Assembly (NCBI GenBank): GCA_903957405.1
Contig: CAJBPC010000783.1
Span: 1-5,734 of the forward strand
Direction of reading: 5' to 3'
Origin: an uncultured bacterium
GTDB taxonomy: Bacteria > Bacteroidota > Bacteroidia > Chitinophagales > Chitinophagaceae
Length of the DNA stretch: 5,734 nt
The notes under the pieces are model-generated. The model ran no database searches. It had not been told where the DNA came from and saw only the letters and a list, made by a program, of their open reading frames with translations. Each line of letters begins with the position of its first letter. The first letter of the stretch is position 1. The translations under genes and the position numbers were made by a program. This document shows positions 1-5,594 of the stretch, piece after piece.

Positions 1-40
1 CCAAAAATGGGGAGCATTATAGAGTAACCACCTTTGCAAA

Positions 41-67
41 TAGGGCCTGCCTAAAAAGCAGACCCTA
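41..67. other. Imperfect hairpin in the AT-rich left flank
   Basis: TAGGGCCTGC (41-50) pairs with GCAGACCCTA (58-67) around a 7-nt loop, giving nine base pairs and one C/A mismatch. No T-run follows on the + strand. Read on the minus strand it lies at the end of a possible gene remnant and is followed by ATTTGC, which is too weak to call an intrinsic terminator with confidence. It does not share the conserved blocks of the three elements further right. Confidence 0.35.
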
Positions 68-149
68 ATTGAGGAAACAAATCCAAACCTGAATTTTCAT
101 ATCCTCGATCCTTTATCCATCGAAAAATATCAGACTGATCATCCTGACA
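51..149 (-). pseudogene. Possible C-terminal remnant of a minus-strand gene
   Basis: On the minus strand, 32 sense codons lie between a stop at 152-150 and a TAG at 53-51. The translation looks protein-like: it contains DDQSDIFRWIKDRGYENSG and ends LFPQLGSAF. No usable start codon precedes it in frame, and the neighbouring frames carry stops within a few codons, so at best it is the tail of a decayed gene. I recognise no family. It is short enough to be chance. The rest of 1-257 is AT-rich and shows no other gene. Confidence 0.2.
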
Positions 150-257
150 CTATCGTACAGCTAAGGGAAATATTCATTCCATGTTAAAGAAAATTAAAAA
201 TTAGCCATCAAACTCCATTTGTATCATCATGATATTTAACAATCACTAAAATGATCT

Positions 258-265
258 TATATTTG
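258..265 (+). promoter_or_regulatory. Bacteroidota-type -7 box (TATATTTG) before element A
   Basis: TATATTTG matches the TAnnTTTG -7 consensus of Bacteroidota primary-sigma promoters exactly. A clear TTG/TTTG -33 box is not visible at the usual distance upstream (about 236-240 reads TTAAC), so the match is partial. Transcription from it would begin around 270-273, almost exactly at the 5' strand of the closing stem of element A. That position fits an RNA beginning with this stem, or a long leader running through all three elements into the operon. Confidence 0.4.
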
Positions 266-388
266 CCGTGCATTTCGAGTATATCCAATGGGATATTGCC
301 AACCGAGCGGCCGAAAGCTACGGTGGACAAATAATGCGGACGGACAAGTCAAAAAAGCGGAAAATCTCTCTTCTTCATTTGTCCCCCC
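266..388 (+). ncRNA. Structured RNA element, copy A
   Basis: This is the first of three homologous elements. Closing stem P1 pairs GCATT (270-274) with AATGC (333-337). A linker containing TCGA leads to hairpin P2, ATATCC (281-286) with GGATAT (291-296), whose loop begins AAT. P3 pairs CCAACCG (299-305, one bulged A) with CGGTGG (321-326), and an inner AGC/GCT (306-308, 317-319) adds to it. Exactly six nt separate P3 from P1. Downstream, P4 pairs GGACAA (342-347) with TTGTCC (379-384) around a 31-nt loop that starts with GTCAAAAAA. The linker and P2 loop match copy B, while the stem sequences differ. I match it to no named RNA family. The strand follows the promoter-like box and operon direction and is inferred. 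Confidence 0.62.
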
Positions 389-419
389 ATTACCAACGAT
401 CTGCAGTCTTTGTGAAATA

Positions 420-445
420 TCCGTTTTGGCAGAAGCCATAGCGGA
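420..445 (+). other. Two-part hairpin between elements A and B
   Basis: TCCG (420-423) pairs with CGGA (442-445), then a symmetric 3x3 internal loop, then TGGC (427-430) with GCCA (435-438) closed by an AGAA tetraloop. It sits eight nt before element B and is followed by AAAAAA rather than a T-run, so it is not a + strand terminator. Copy C has no clear equivalent in front of it. It may be an A-specific tail or part of a larger fold. Confidence 0.3.
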
Positions 446-452
446 AAAAATG

Positions 453-562
453 TGCATCACGAACGGTACCAATGGTACCTACCAACCGGGAGACAACACT
501 CCGACGGTGGTCAAACGATGCGGGCCAAGGGTCAAAAATAAAATGGAATCAACCCTTCCCGC
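453..562 (+). ncRNA. Structured RNA element, copy B
   Basis: This is the clearest copy. P1 pairs TGCATC (453-458) with GATGCG (517-522, one T/G wobble). The linker ACGAAC follows. P2 is a perfect six-pair hairpin, GGTACC (465-470), triloop AAT, GGTACC (474-479). P3 pairs CCAACCG (482-488) with CGGTGG (505-510), extended by GGAG/CTCC (489-492, 499-502). The six-nt linker TCAAAC leads back to P1. P4 pairs AAGGGT (527-532) with ACCCTT (552-557) around a loop starting CAAAAA. GCGGG (520-524) can also pair with CCCGC (558-562), extending P4 at the expense of P1. The first 12 nt (453-464) are identical to 1049-1060 in copy C. Confidence 0.65.
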
Positions 563-601
563 TTCTTCGTGACGTACGGCAAACCATAAAACCGTGACAT
601 C

Positions 602-1025
602 ATGAATGATCAAACACAACTCTTCCTTCTACGGGACACTCCTCAAGCGATGATTGTCCGCGAACAAGAGCCTGGCCTCTTCGCCGCGATGAACGACGAG
701 GTACTGTTGTCAGATGTCAATTCGTCACACATTGACTCATTCACGGACACGTGTACCAAACGCTTTGCCGTGTTTGACGGCCTGTATCCGTCATTCCTGC
801 TGCGATCCGGCAGATCTCCGATCTGTGTGGCAGAAATAACGGTATCATATCCAAGGGGTCCCTGTCATTCCCGCAAAGCATCGAATACCTGTACCGCTCA
901 TCGATATCGGAATAAAGCGTTTGGATCAATAAAAGCTCTTGTACTTCCTGATGGATCTCAATAAAAGAAAATCGATCGTGGAGCTTGACAACTATTCAAG
1001 ACAGTGGGGCTTCAACCCTTACTGA
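602..1025 (+). pseudogene. Broken coding region of unknown family between elements B and C
   Basis: No single frame reads through, but three successive frames each give a protein-like stretch. From ATG 602 to about 811 the frame reads MNDQTQLFLLRDTP and later AVFDGLYPSFLL. From about 799 to 915 the -1 frame reads AAIRQISDLCGRN and SFPQSIEYLYRSSISE, then stops. From about 933 to 1025 the third frame reads KLLYFLMDLNKRKS and VELDNYSRQWGFNPY, then stops. At least two frameshifts would be needed to join them, so a decayed gene is the simplest reading. The 120-aa ORF at 602-964 seems to be real only in its first part. I recognise no family. The stretch also contains two short hairpins, GACGG/CCGTC (776-792) and CAGAT/ATCTG (811-825), so part of it may be non-coding. 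Confidence 0.3.
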
Positions 1026-1048
1026 AAGCGTAACGACCATTCACATAT

Positions 1049-1165
1049 TGCATCACGAACCCTTCGATGGGTGCCAACCGAGTAGAACGCCACGGTGGCA
1101 GGAAGATGCGGGCAGGGTATGCCAAAAGGGTTCAACTCCCACACCCCGGCGACGCCTCTTCCCGT
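1049..1165 (+). ncRNA. Structured RNA element, copy C, abutting the ATPase gene
   Basis: P1 pairs TGCATC (1049-1054) with GATGCG (1105-1110). The linker ACGA leads to P2, ACCC (1059-1062) with GGGT (1069-1072), loop TTCGAT. P3 pairs CCAACCG (1074-1080) with CGGTGG (1093-1098), and its 12-nt loop lacks the inner stem seen in A and B. A six-nt linker CAGGAA returns to P1. P4 is less certain: GGGT (1115-1118) can pair with ACCC (1143-1146), with a small inner hairpin GGG/CCC (1128-1140). GCGGG (1108-1112) can pair with CCCGT (1161-1165), matching the GCGGG/CCCGC option in copy B. CCAAAA (1122-1127) matches the CAAAA block of the other copies. The element ends about 21 nt before the ATPase start codon, so this copy could also act as a 5'-UTR control element. 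Confidence 0.58.
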
Positions 1166-1186
1166 GATGCAGCAAAAACAAACAGC

Positions 1187-2632
1187 ATGCAGTACACGAA
1201 ACACACCGCCATCAGTTATTTGCGCACATTGCGCGTCTTCGGTTTTGACGAACTTGAACCGATCATCCTCGCCGCACTCGTATCTGAGGACCCCATCCTG
1301 CTCATCGGCCGGTCGGGTACCGGCAAGACCTTTCTGCTCAACAGCATCTCCGAGGCCATGCGGCTGGAGCACCGGCATTACAATGCCAGCCTCATCTCCT
1401 TCGATGACCTTGTCGGTTACCCGTACCCGTCAGTCGATGGCAGATCCGTTTCTTTCCTGCCCACGCCCGCAACCATCTGGGGGGCACAGTCGGTGCTCGT
1501 GGATGAGATCAGCCGCTGCAAGCCGGAGACGCAGAACAAGTTCTTTGCACTGGTGCATGAGCGAAAGATGCAGGGCATGCCCCTCGAGAGCCTTGTCTAC
1601 CGTTGGGCGGCCATGAATCCCTTCTCGTTGCGCTCCGACGACAACGAGGAGCAATATACGGGCAGCGAACCGCTGGACACTGCATTGGCCGACCGCTTTG
1701 GTTTTGTCATTGAAGTACCCGACAGGCCCGCGCTTTCCAAAAATGATCAGGAAGCTGTTATAGATCCCTCAGGAGAAGCGGTGTTATCTGACGACAATGA
1801 ACAGCTGCTGCGGTTCGTAGCGCAGCTCAAGCCTGTCTTTCGGCAGCAGATAGCAGCACCCTTATACGAAGTGGTGAGCTATGCTAGGTACGTGACAGGC
1901 CTGATGACGGACGCAGGTCTGCGCTTCTCGCCGCGACGGGCGAGGCTGCTGGCTCGCAATCTGACGGCTGTCCTATGCGTGGCCGAGGCACTGCAGTTGC
2001 CCGTCGCAGCCACGGATCGGAAGGTTTTGTACAAGGAATGCCTGCGTTGGAGCATACCTCACCGGGCCTATCGCGAGGAGGTCGCCAATCATGTGATCGA
2101 CTCGGTTCATGCGGAAGCCTGCAGGCAGGTCTTCAGCACGGATGCGAAGCAACAATGGATCTATGAATTCCTCAGTGTGGAAAGCCTTCCCAAAAAAATC
2201 ACCATGCTCTTCGACACAAAGGTGGACCGCGACACCAAGAGCCTCGCGGTGACGCAGCTCATGGGTCGTGACACGGTGGAACGCAGGGCCATCTTCGCCT
2301 TCAGCACCTTCCCCGCTTTCAACATCATGGATAATCTGCTCACGGAGGATGCCCTTGATGCATTGGTCAAGACGGCTACACAGGTCATGGAAGTCAAGGG
2401 AAAGCTCGAATGGCGTGAATCCTTCAGTGAGCAGGGAACCAGCCACCCGACGCTGTCCAGGTGCCAGCAGTTTCTTGGCGGACTGCAGCATTCCGCACCC
2501 AGACGGACGGATCGGGCGATGAACCTCTTCCTATACCTCATCACGCAGGGCAGGGACATTCCGCATCCGGAAGTATTGGAAACACAACTCAACAAATGCT
2601 TCGAGACGATGAAGCGGCTGTCTGGGATTTAA
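1187..2632 (+). CDS. MoxR-type AAA+ ATPase with long C-terminal extension
   Basis: This is a 481-aa cytoplasmic ATPase of the MoxR branch, a family that remodels or activates partner proteins, usually with a VWA-domain partner. Visible motifs are Walker A GRSGTGKT (41-48), Walker B LVDEI (104-108) followed by the MoxR-like SRCKPETQNKFF, sensor 1 AAMNP (N144), arginine finger ALADRF (R170), and the lid-domain SPRRARLLARN (248-258). Residues after about 300 form a helical extension I do not recognise; many MoxR proteins stop near 300-350 aa. The frame is open back to an ATG at 1067, but those 40 extra codons translate element C and look unnatural, so I chose ATG 1187 (MQYTKHTAIS). It has an A-rich leader and no Shine-Dalgarno. 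It is the first gene of the operon, and the VWA protein two genes on is its expected partner. Confidence 0.9.
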   Translation: MQYTKHTAISYLRTLRVFGFDELEPIILAALVSEDPILLIGRSGTGKTFLLNSISEAMRLEHRHYNASLISFDDLVGYPYPSVDGRSVSFLPTPATIWGAQSVLVDEISRCKPETQNKFFALVHERKMQGMPLESLVYRWAAMNPFSLRSDDNEEQYTGSEPLDTALADRFGFVIEVPDRPALSKNDQEAVIDPSGEAVLSDDNEQLLRFVAQLKPVFRQQIAAPLYEVVSYARYVTGLMTDAGLRFSPRRARLLARNLTAVLCVAEALQLPVAATDRKVLYKECLRWSIPHRAYREEVANHVIDSVHAEACRQVFSTDAKQQWIYEFLSVESLPKKITMLFDTKVDRDTKSLAVTQLMGRDTVERRAIFAFSTFPAFNIMDNLLTEDALDALVKTATQVMEVKGKLEWRESFSEQGTSHPTLSRCQQFLGGLQHSAPRRTDRAMNLFLYLITQGRDIPHPEVLETQLNKCFETMKRLSGI

Positions 2633-2642
2633 TGCAAACAAC

Positions 2643-3113
2643 ATGGTAATGGAGCAAGAGAACATGTGGACAACGGGCATCCCACAGAGCGGACTGCTCA
2701 ACAACAGTGGAGGACCCCGGTCGAGGACCCGAACGGAGGATGTACGGCAGTCTATCCTGAAAGGTGGTGGGGGTGCTCATTTCACGGAGGCCCACCATCT
2801 GGACCTGCCAAAGGAAGTGACGGATCCCGAGGCTTGGCTCTTTGAGATCGCCAAAAAAGAGGGATACCGCGACTGGGACCTACTGGCGTCAAACCTGCGG
2901 CTGCCTCGCATGAAGCTGCTGGTCGTGGAACTGAATGGCGACGCACCCATCGATCTCCGTCCGATGGAGATCCTGCGCACGGCATTCATCCTCGCACACA
3001 CTAACGGTCAGCGCTACCTGCCCGAAGGACCGCGGATATTCACACGGAGCCGGCTCTGCCGTGGCATCCGATTGGTTGACATAAACCTTGACGCATACTA
3101 TGAAATGGACTGA
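2643..3113 (+). CDS. Conserved-looking 156-aa protein of unknown function
   Basis: I recognise no family. It starts 10 bp after the ATPase stop and overlaps the next gene by 14 bp, so it belongs to the operon. Two starts are possible, ATG 2643 and ATG 2649, in the same frame; neither has a Shine-Dalgarno. Residues 1-60 are low in hydrophobic content and rich in Gly, Ser, Arg and Asn (SGGPRSRTRTEDV, KGGGGAH), so probably disordered. Residues 60-156 look like a small soluble domain: EAWLFEIAKKEGYRDWDLLA, then the strand-like MKLLVVEL, then PIDLRPMEILRTAFILAH. There is no signal peptide, membrane segment or obvious catalytic motif. The position between an AAA+ ATPase and its likely VWA partner suggests an adaptor, substrate or RNA-binding subunit, which is inference. 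Confidence 0.75.
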   Translation: MVMEQENMWTTGIPQSGLLNNSGGPRSRTRTEDVRQSILKGGGGAHFTEAHHLDLPKEVTDPEAWLFEIAKKEGYRDWDLLASNLRLPRMKLLVVELNGDAPIDLRPMEILRTAFILAHTNGQRYLPEGPRIFTRSRLCRGIRLVDINLDAYYEMD

Positions 3114-4392
3114 GAATACCATACGCAACATCATTGCCGACCTCTCTGAAGATAACCACTTCGCCTGTCGGGCGCTGTTCAGCATCACTACGGTAACGTT
3201 CACCCGAAAAGTGCCGACGTTGGCCGTGAGCCTGTCGAAGACCCCCACATTGTTCATCAACCGGGAGTTCCTGGAAGAGCATGCGCAAACGGAGGATGAC
3301 ATCAAGGCGGTGCTGATGCACGAATTCCTGCATGTCGTCCTGCTGCATACCGAGAAGTACACCCTGAACAATCCTCTGATGAACATCGCGCTCGATGCCG
3401 TCATCAACAGCATCATCCATCGTACTTACGGAGAGGCATACTCGAATTTCTTCAGGAGGTTTTACAAGCCGGAAGGTATGGAGATCCTGCTGCGGACCTG
3501 GGAGAACACCAACATGGTCACAGCCCTGCGCTGGAGGGAACTCCATACAAGGATCTATGCCGGAGCGATCGCTGGTGACGATCTTATCGAGCTACTGGAA
3601 TCAATGCACGGGGAAAAGCTACTGATCGAACTATCAATGTTGATCGGAAGCCATGATGAATGGAACAACAGGATCTCGGAAGAGAACGGTGAACTGCTCG
3701 ATGGCATCCTGAGAAAGATGGAAGGTGCCGGGATCTGGAGCAAGAAACAGCTCCCCGGCAAAAACGACCTCCTGCAGCAGCAATCCCGCCGGCTGGAAAA
3801 GAACAAGGTGAATTCCTGGAACAGGGAGAGCCTTCGGGTCCTGGAAAAATGTATGCGTCCCGATCCGAAGGCGATCAGGGAGGACGCCAGTGTTCTCCGG
3901 CTGCCCATCCTGAGCAATAAAGACCGGCGATCCTTTGCACGGATCGCAACGGATGCCTTGCTGCCATTTTCGGAGCATGAGTATGTAAAGCGTATGCCTT
4001 CGGAATCCGTCAACATCTACCTTGATGTGAGCGGGTCGATGAATGCGGAGATCGACCGGCTCATCATCCTGCTGTCGGGGTTCCGAAGTCATATCCGTCG
4101 CCCGCTCTGGGTATTCTCGAACAAGGTCGACAAGGCTGTGTTCCGAAATGGGAAAATCGAATACGAGTCCACTGGAGGTACAAGCATCTCCTGCGTGTTC
4201 GACCATATCCGCGAAAAAGGATTCCGAAGGAGCCTCATCGTCACCGACGGATATGTAGAATCCATCAGTCCCGTGATGCTGCGTGGCATCTCTCTACGGG
4301 ATCTGCATGTACTGGTCAGCGCTAACGGTCAGGGACAACCGTTCTACGCGCACGGCATCAGATATCATCAACTAAAACCCCTAAAACCATGA
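3100..4392 (+). CDS. DUF2201-type metallopeptidase-like and VWA-like domain protein
   Basis: This is a 430-aa soluble protein with two recognisable parts. The N-terminal domain carries HEFLH (74-78), the zinc-binding HExxH signature, followed by NIALDAVINSII, where D99 sits in the place of the third ligand seen in the DUF2201/putative-metallopeptidase family. The middle (about 150-260) is helical and charged. The C-terminal VWA-like domain has a full MIDAS: DVSGS (D309, S311, S313), GGTS (T361) and TDG (D383). Both metal sites therefore look intact. ATG 3100 is preferred over the TTG at 3088 that opens the frame; it lies 14 bp inside the end of the preceding gene. The stop overlaps the next start as ATGA. 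Family members with this layout occur beside MoxR ATPases, so this is the probable partner of the first gene. Whether it cleaves a substrate or only binds one is not shown. Confidence 0.87.
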   Translation: MKWTENTIRNIIADLSEDNHFACRALFSITTVTFTRKVPTLAVSLSKTPTLFINREFLEEHAQTEDDIKAVLMHEFLHVVLLHTEKYTLNNPLMNIALDAVINSIIHRTYGEAYSNFFRRFYKPEGMEILLRTWENTNMVTALRWRELHTRIYAGAIAGDDLIELLESMHGEKLLIELSMLIGSHDEWNNRISEENGELLDGILRKMEGAGIWSKKQLPGKNDLLQQQSRRLEKNKVNSWNRESLRVLEKCMRPDPKAIREDASVLRLPILSNKDRRSFARIATDALLPFSEHEYVKRMPSESVNIYLDVSGSMNAEIDRLIILLSGFRSHIRRPLWVFSNKVDKAVFRNGKIEYESTGGTSISCVFDHIREKGFRRSLIVTDGYVESISPVMLRGISLRDLHVLVSANGQGQPFYAHGIRYHQLKPLKP

Positions 4393-5477
4393 TCAGACAA
4401 TCCGAAGCCGTTTTGAATGGACATCCCGACAAATTCTGCGACCTGATCGCCGACCGGCTCATACGGGAACTGTACAAGGTCGACACAGAAGCCTATGCGC
4501 AGATTGAAGTATCAACCTGGTCGGATCTGATCTTCCTGACCGGAAGCGCTGTTACCAGAACAAAAGCCGACCTGCCTGTGCGCGATATCATCGTCGGACT
4601 GGGGAAAGAGATCGGCTACACAAAGGACAATTACATCGATGTTACGAGGTACAAGATCATGGACCATATTTGCTGGATCACGCGCGACCCAAGGGAATGG
4701 ACGCATTACTCCAACGACCAGTGCATCGTCGTAGGTTATGCCGGCTATGATGCCCTCACGCATTACCTCCCACCCGAACAGTTCCTCGTTTGGTATCTTC
4801 GGGAGGCGTTGGTCGTTGCATTGACAGACGGCCCGCTCCGGCTACAGGGACCAGATGGCAAGCTGTTGATCACCATGCGCGAGGAACAGGACGGATGGAA
4901 GCCCGATACGCTGCTGGTAACCCTACAGCATCAGGAAAGCCTTTCTTTTATGGAGCTGATCTCGCGGACGGAACAGGTGCTTCGACACGCTTGGGGATCA
5001 TTGCAGGCAACTGACAGGCGTTGGGTAGGCAAGTGGGAGTCGATCAACATACTCATCAACCCGAACGGACCGTTGCTGAACGGCGGCAGTGACGGTGACA
5101 ATGGGCAAACCGGAAGGAAGCTTGTAATGGACTATTATGGTCCGCGCATCCCCTTGGGCGGCGGGGCGATTTATGGGAAAGACCTTTCCCATATCGATCG
5201 TCTCGGAGCTTTTCAGGCACGCCGCTTCGCTTTGGAAATGGTTGATCAGGGCGCAAAGGAGTCCCTTGTCAGGGTATGCTACGCACCGGGACTGGAGGAG
5301 CCATTGTCTATAGATATTGTTTCAGACAAGCGACCGCATCGTTCACCAAAAGATTTCTTCCGGTTCCCTAATATGCGCAGAAATATCCGGTTGGCAGACA
5401 TGGACTATGATCTTCGAACGCTGGGAGGATTTTACAATATGGGTTTGTCTGTGCATGCCGCTTATGAAATGTCATGA
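4389..5477 (+). CDS. Divergent S-adenosylmethionine synthetase (MetK-family) homologue
   Basis: At 362 aa this is slightly shorter than typical bacterial MetK (about 384). MetK joins ATP and methionine into SAM. Aligning by eye to E. coli MetK, many ATP, metal and triphosphate residues are kept: GHPDK (H12, D14, K15), E40 (E42), NDQ (D110), PDGK (D156, K158), LQHQE (180-182), INPNG, GDNGQTGRK (D237, R243, K244), GGGAIYGKD (K264) and HIDR (D270). Two positions differ: the methionine-contacting E55 is S53, with no gap from E40, and K269 is H268. The loop before D110 is also shortened. The ATG overlaps the previous stop (ATGA), so translation is probably coupled. The divergence and operon context point to a specialised paralogue rather than the housekeeping enzyme, with SAM or a related product feeding the system. 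The family call is firm; the exact substrate is not. Confidence 0.9.
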   Translation: MIRQSEAVLNGHPDKFCDLIADRLIRELYKVDTEAYAQIEVSTWSDLIFLTGSAVTRTKADLPVRDIIVGLGKEIGYTKDNYIDVTRYKIMDHICWITRDPREWTHYSNDQCIVVGYAGYDALTHYLPPEQFLVWYLREALVVALTDGPLRLQGPDGKLLITMREEQDGWKPDTLLVTLQHQESLSFMELISRTEQVLRHAWGSLQATDRRWVGKWESINILINPNGPLLNGGSDGDNGQTGRKLVMDYYGPRIPLGGGAIYGKDLSHIDRLGAFQARRFALEMVDQGAKESLVRVCYAPGLEEPLSIDIVSDKRPHRSPKDFFRFPNMRRNIRLADMDYDLRTLGGFYNMGLSVHAAYEMS

Positions 5478-5528
5478 TTCAAGCAGGAGCAAATTAAATA
5501 TAAGGAATCAATAAAAATTCTATGTGGG

Positions 5529-5594
5529 ATGTTCGAAAAAAACAAAGATATTATTCAAGTGTTGTCTAAAAAAATAAATTACCCTGTCGAATGA
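5529..5594 (+). CDS. Possible 21-aa small ORF coupled to the next gene
   Basis: ATG 5529 opens MFEKNKDIIQVLSKKINYPVE, whose stop TGA overlaps the next ATG as ATGA (5591-5594). The same frame is open back to the MetK stop and also reads protein-like there (KQEQIKYKESIKILC), so this could be the tail of a slightly longer decayed or non-ATG-started gene. It is very AT-rich, unlike the operon. There is no known family, and the size alone makes it uncertain. Confidence 0.3.
   Translation: MFEKNKDIIQVLSKKINYPVE

Noticed and set aside
420..450. Hairpin followed by AAAAAA as an intrinsic terminator
   Set aside because: On the + strand the tail is A rather than T. On the minus strand the T-run would precede the hairpin, so neither strand gives a terminator.
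288..572. 94-aa open frame on the + strand across elements A and B
   Set aside because: It runs through two copies of the structured element, and its translation follows the stems. The copies conserve pairing rather than an amino-acid sequence, so it is a chance open frame.
985..1013. TTGACA at 985-990 as a sigma-70 -35 box for the operon
   Set aside because: No TATAAT-like or TAnnTTTG box follows at a suitable distance, and the hexamer lies in a protein-like reading frame.
1128..1140. tRNA T-arm-like GGGTTCAACTCCC in copy C
   Set aside because: The loop fits the T-loop consensus, but the stem has only three pairs, there is no acceptor or anticodon arm around it, and copies A and B lack it. 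It is not a tRNA or tmRNA.
266..1165. Known SAM riboswitch or a CRISPR array
   Set aside because: No SAM-I, SAM-II or SAM-III signature is seen. The three copies are far apart (about 190 and 600 bp), diverged and individually folded, with no short exact repeats and regular spacers.
1067..1186. 40-residue N-terminal extension of the ATPase from ATG 1067
   Set aside because: These codons lie inside element C and give an arginine- and glycine-rich sequence unlike MoxR N-termini. ATG 1187 starts a natural helical N-terminus.
3088..3099. TTG start for the metallopeptidase-VWA gene
   Set aside because: ATG 3100 lies four codons downstream in the same frame and overlaps the previous stop closely, which is the more usual arrangement.
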